Shown here one piece after another: positions 34,381 to 34,977 of a stretch of 34,977 bases of DNA. Where the stretch lies: NCBI GenBank assembly GCA_027484655.1, contig JAIXSM010000019.1:1-34977 (forward strand). Direction: 5' to 3'. The notes beneath the pieces are model-generated. The model was not told where the DNA came from and did no database searches. It saw only the letters and a list, made by a program, of their open reading frames with translations. The DNA is from Hyphomicrobiales bacterium (GTDB lineage: Bacteria; Pseudomonadota; Alphaproteobacteria; Rhizobiales; Beijerinckiaceae). The position numbers and the translations under genes are program-made. The stretch's first letter is position 1; every line of letters starts with the position of its first letter.

Positions 34381-34426
34381 GGCGCCACCCGCACGCTGGC
34401 GCCACCCGTCCGCATTAGACCGGACG
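34381..34426 (-). terminator. Two stem-loops after the transglutaminase-type gene
   Basis: GGCGCCA...TGGCGCC (34381-34387/34397-34403, 9-base loop) and CGTCCG...CGGACG (34407-34412/34421-34426, 8-base loop) follow the stop at 34429 immediately. No T-run is seen. They may reduce read-through towards the regulator gene. Confidence 0.35.
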
Positions 34427-34428
34427 CC

Positions 34429-34977
34429 TCACATCCCCCGGGGTCGGCGCAGATCGAGGGTCAGCGGAAACTCGCCGGTCTGCTCCAGCGGCGGCGGCGC
34501 GATGCGTCCCGGCGTATGTCCGTGGTGCTGGAACCGTGCGAGACGGCGCGCCTCGGCCTCGTACGAGTTGACCGGGAACGAGTCGTAGTTCCGCCCGCCC
34601 GGATGGGCCACGTGGTAGACGCACCCGCCCAGCGAACGGGCGCTCCATGTGTCGATAACATCGAAGGTGAGGGGAGCGTGGACAGGGATTGTGGGATGCA
34701 TCCCGGAGGCGGGCTGCCACGCCTTGAAGCGAACGCCGGCCACGGCTTCTCCGTGGGCGCCCGCGCTCGCCATGGGCATCCGGCGCCCGTTGCAGGCGAT
34801 GACATGGCGGCCCGGCACAAAGCCTTTCGCCTTCACCTGCAAGCGCTCCACGGAGGAATCCACGTACCGCACCGTGCCGCCGATGGCGCCTTCCTCGCCC
34901 AGCACATGCCAGGGCTCCAGCGCCTGCCGGATTTCGAGAGAGACGCCGCCGTGCTCTACGGAGCCGAACGCCGGGAA
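34429..34977 (-). CDS. DUF2126/transglutaminase-type protein, C-terminal part
   Basis: The C-terminal 182 residues of a much larger protein whose start lies beyond the right end of the window; the frame is open to the last base. Patterns include [40 protein letters not shown] and [20 protein letters not shown], typical of the C-terminus of DUF2126 proteins that carry an N-terminal transglutaminase-like cysteine protease domain. Such proteins are often encoded beside circularly permuted ATP-grasp and alpha-E genes, which cannot be seen here. The catalytic domain is outside the window. Confidence 0.8.
   Translation of the reverse strand, partial: FPAFGSVEHGGVSLEIRQALEPWHVLGEEGAIGGTVRYVDSSVERLQVKAKGFVPGRHVIACNGRRMPMASAGAHGEAVAGVRFKAWQPASGMHPTIPVHAPLTFDVIDTWSARSLGGCVYHVAHPGGRNYDSFPVNSYEAEARRLARFQHHGHTPGRIAPPPLEQTGEFPLTLDLRRPRGM

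Overview
The window is GC-rich, densely packed bacterial DNA, and its gene order points to an alphaproteobacterium, probably of the order Hyphomicrobiales (Rhizobiales). The pointers are a ftsB-like gene beside a pdhA-pdhB-pdhC set in which the E1 beta subunit carries its own lipoyl domain, followed by lpd, lipA, a ratA/COQ10-type gene, cinA and a fused ispDF, plus a complete aapJQMP general amino acid transporter. The species cannot be told from the sequence. No rRNA, tRNA, CRISPR array, transposase or integrase was seen.

Layout. Positions 1-2000 hold a very long hairpin-forming inverted repeat, a hidden 50-residue membrane-anchored peptide gene and a WD40/cytochrome c fusion. 2002-2609 is a tusA-like gene overlapping a DUF971 gene. 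2706-6148 is a four-gene ABC importer of the SsuA/TauA/NMT1 type with two permeases. 6158-6850 is a broken Fic gene and 6897-8084 a cystathionine beta-lyase. 8280-12530 is aapJQMP, convergent with an isocitrate lyase/PEP mutase family gene. 13480-16488 pairs a UDP-galactopyranose-mutase-like flavoprotein with a multi-span membrane protein.

16517-28002 is the pyruvate dehydrogenase and lipoate block: ftsB-like gene, pdhA, pdhB, DUF5076 gene, Uma2-type nuclease, pdhC, lpd, a SAM-dependent spermidine-synthase-like gene, lipA and a VOC protein. Three accessory modules sit inside it: the Uma2 nuclease between pdhB and pdhC, a reverse-strand toxin/immunity-like pair between pdhC and lpd, and a reverse-strand three-gene set (HigB-like protein, XRE regulator, DUF6941 protein) just before lipA. 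28081-31252 is a TRAP importer whose binding protein resembles the 2-oxoacid/lactate binder TakP, so uptake of pyruvate or related acids may feed the neighbouring PDH complex. 31470-33706 holds the ratA-like gene convergent with ispDF-cinA. The right end has a winged-helix regulator with a palindrome upstream and the C-terminal part of a DUF2126/transglutaminase-type protein that runs out of the window.

The most unusual DNA feature is a GC-rich repeat with core GCGCGAGGACGCGCGCGGTC, present six times in both orientations. It builds the 209-base hairpin at the left edge, an array before tusA, and a 27-base inverted pair after the SAM-dependent gene, where it also encodes that protein's last residues. 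The best candidates for undescribed systems are the HigB-like/XRE/DUF6941 module and the small toxin/immunity-like pair.
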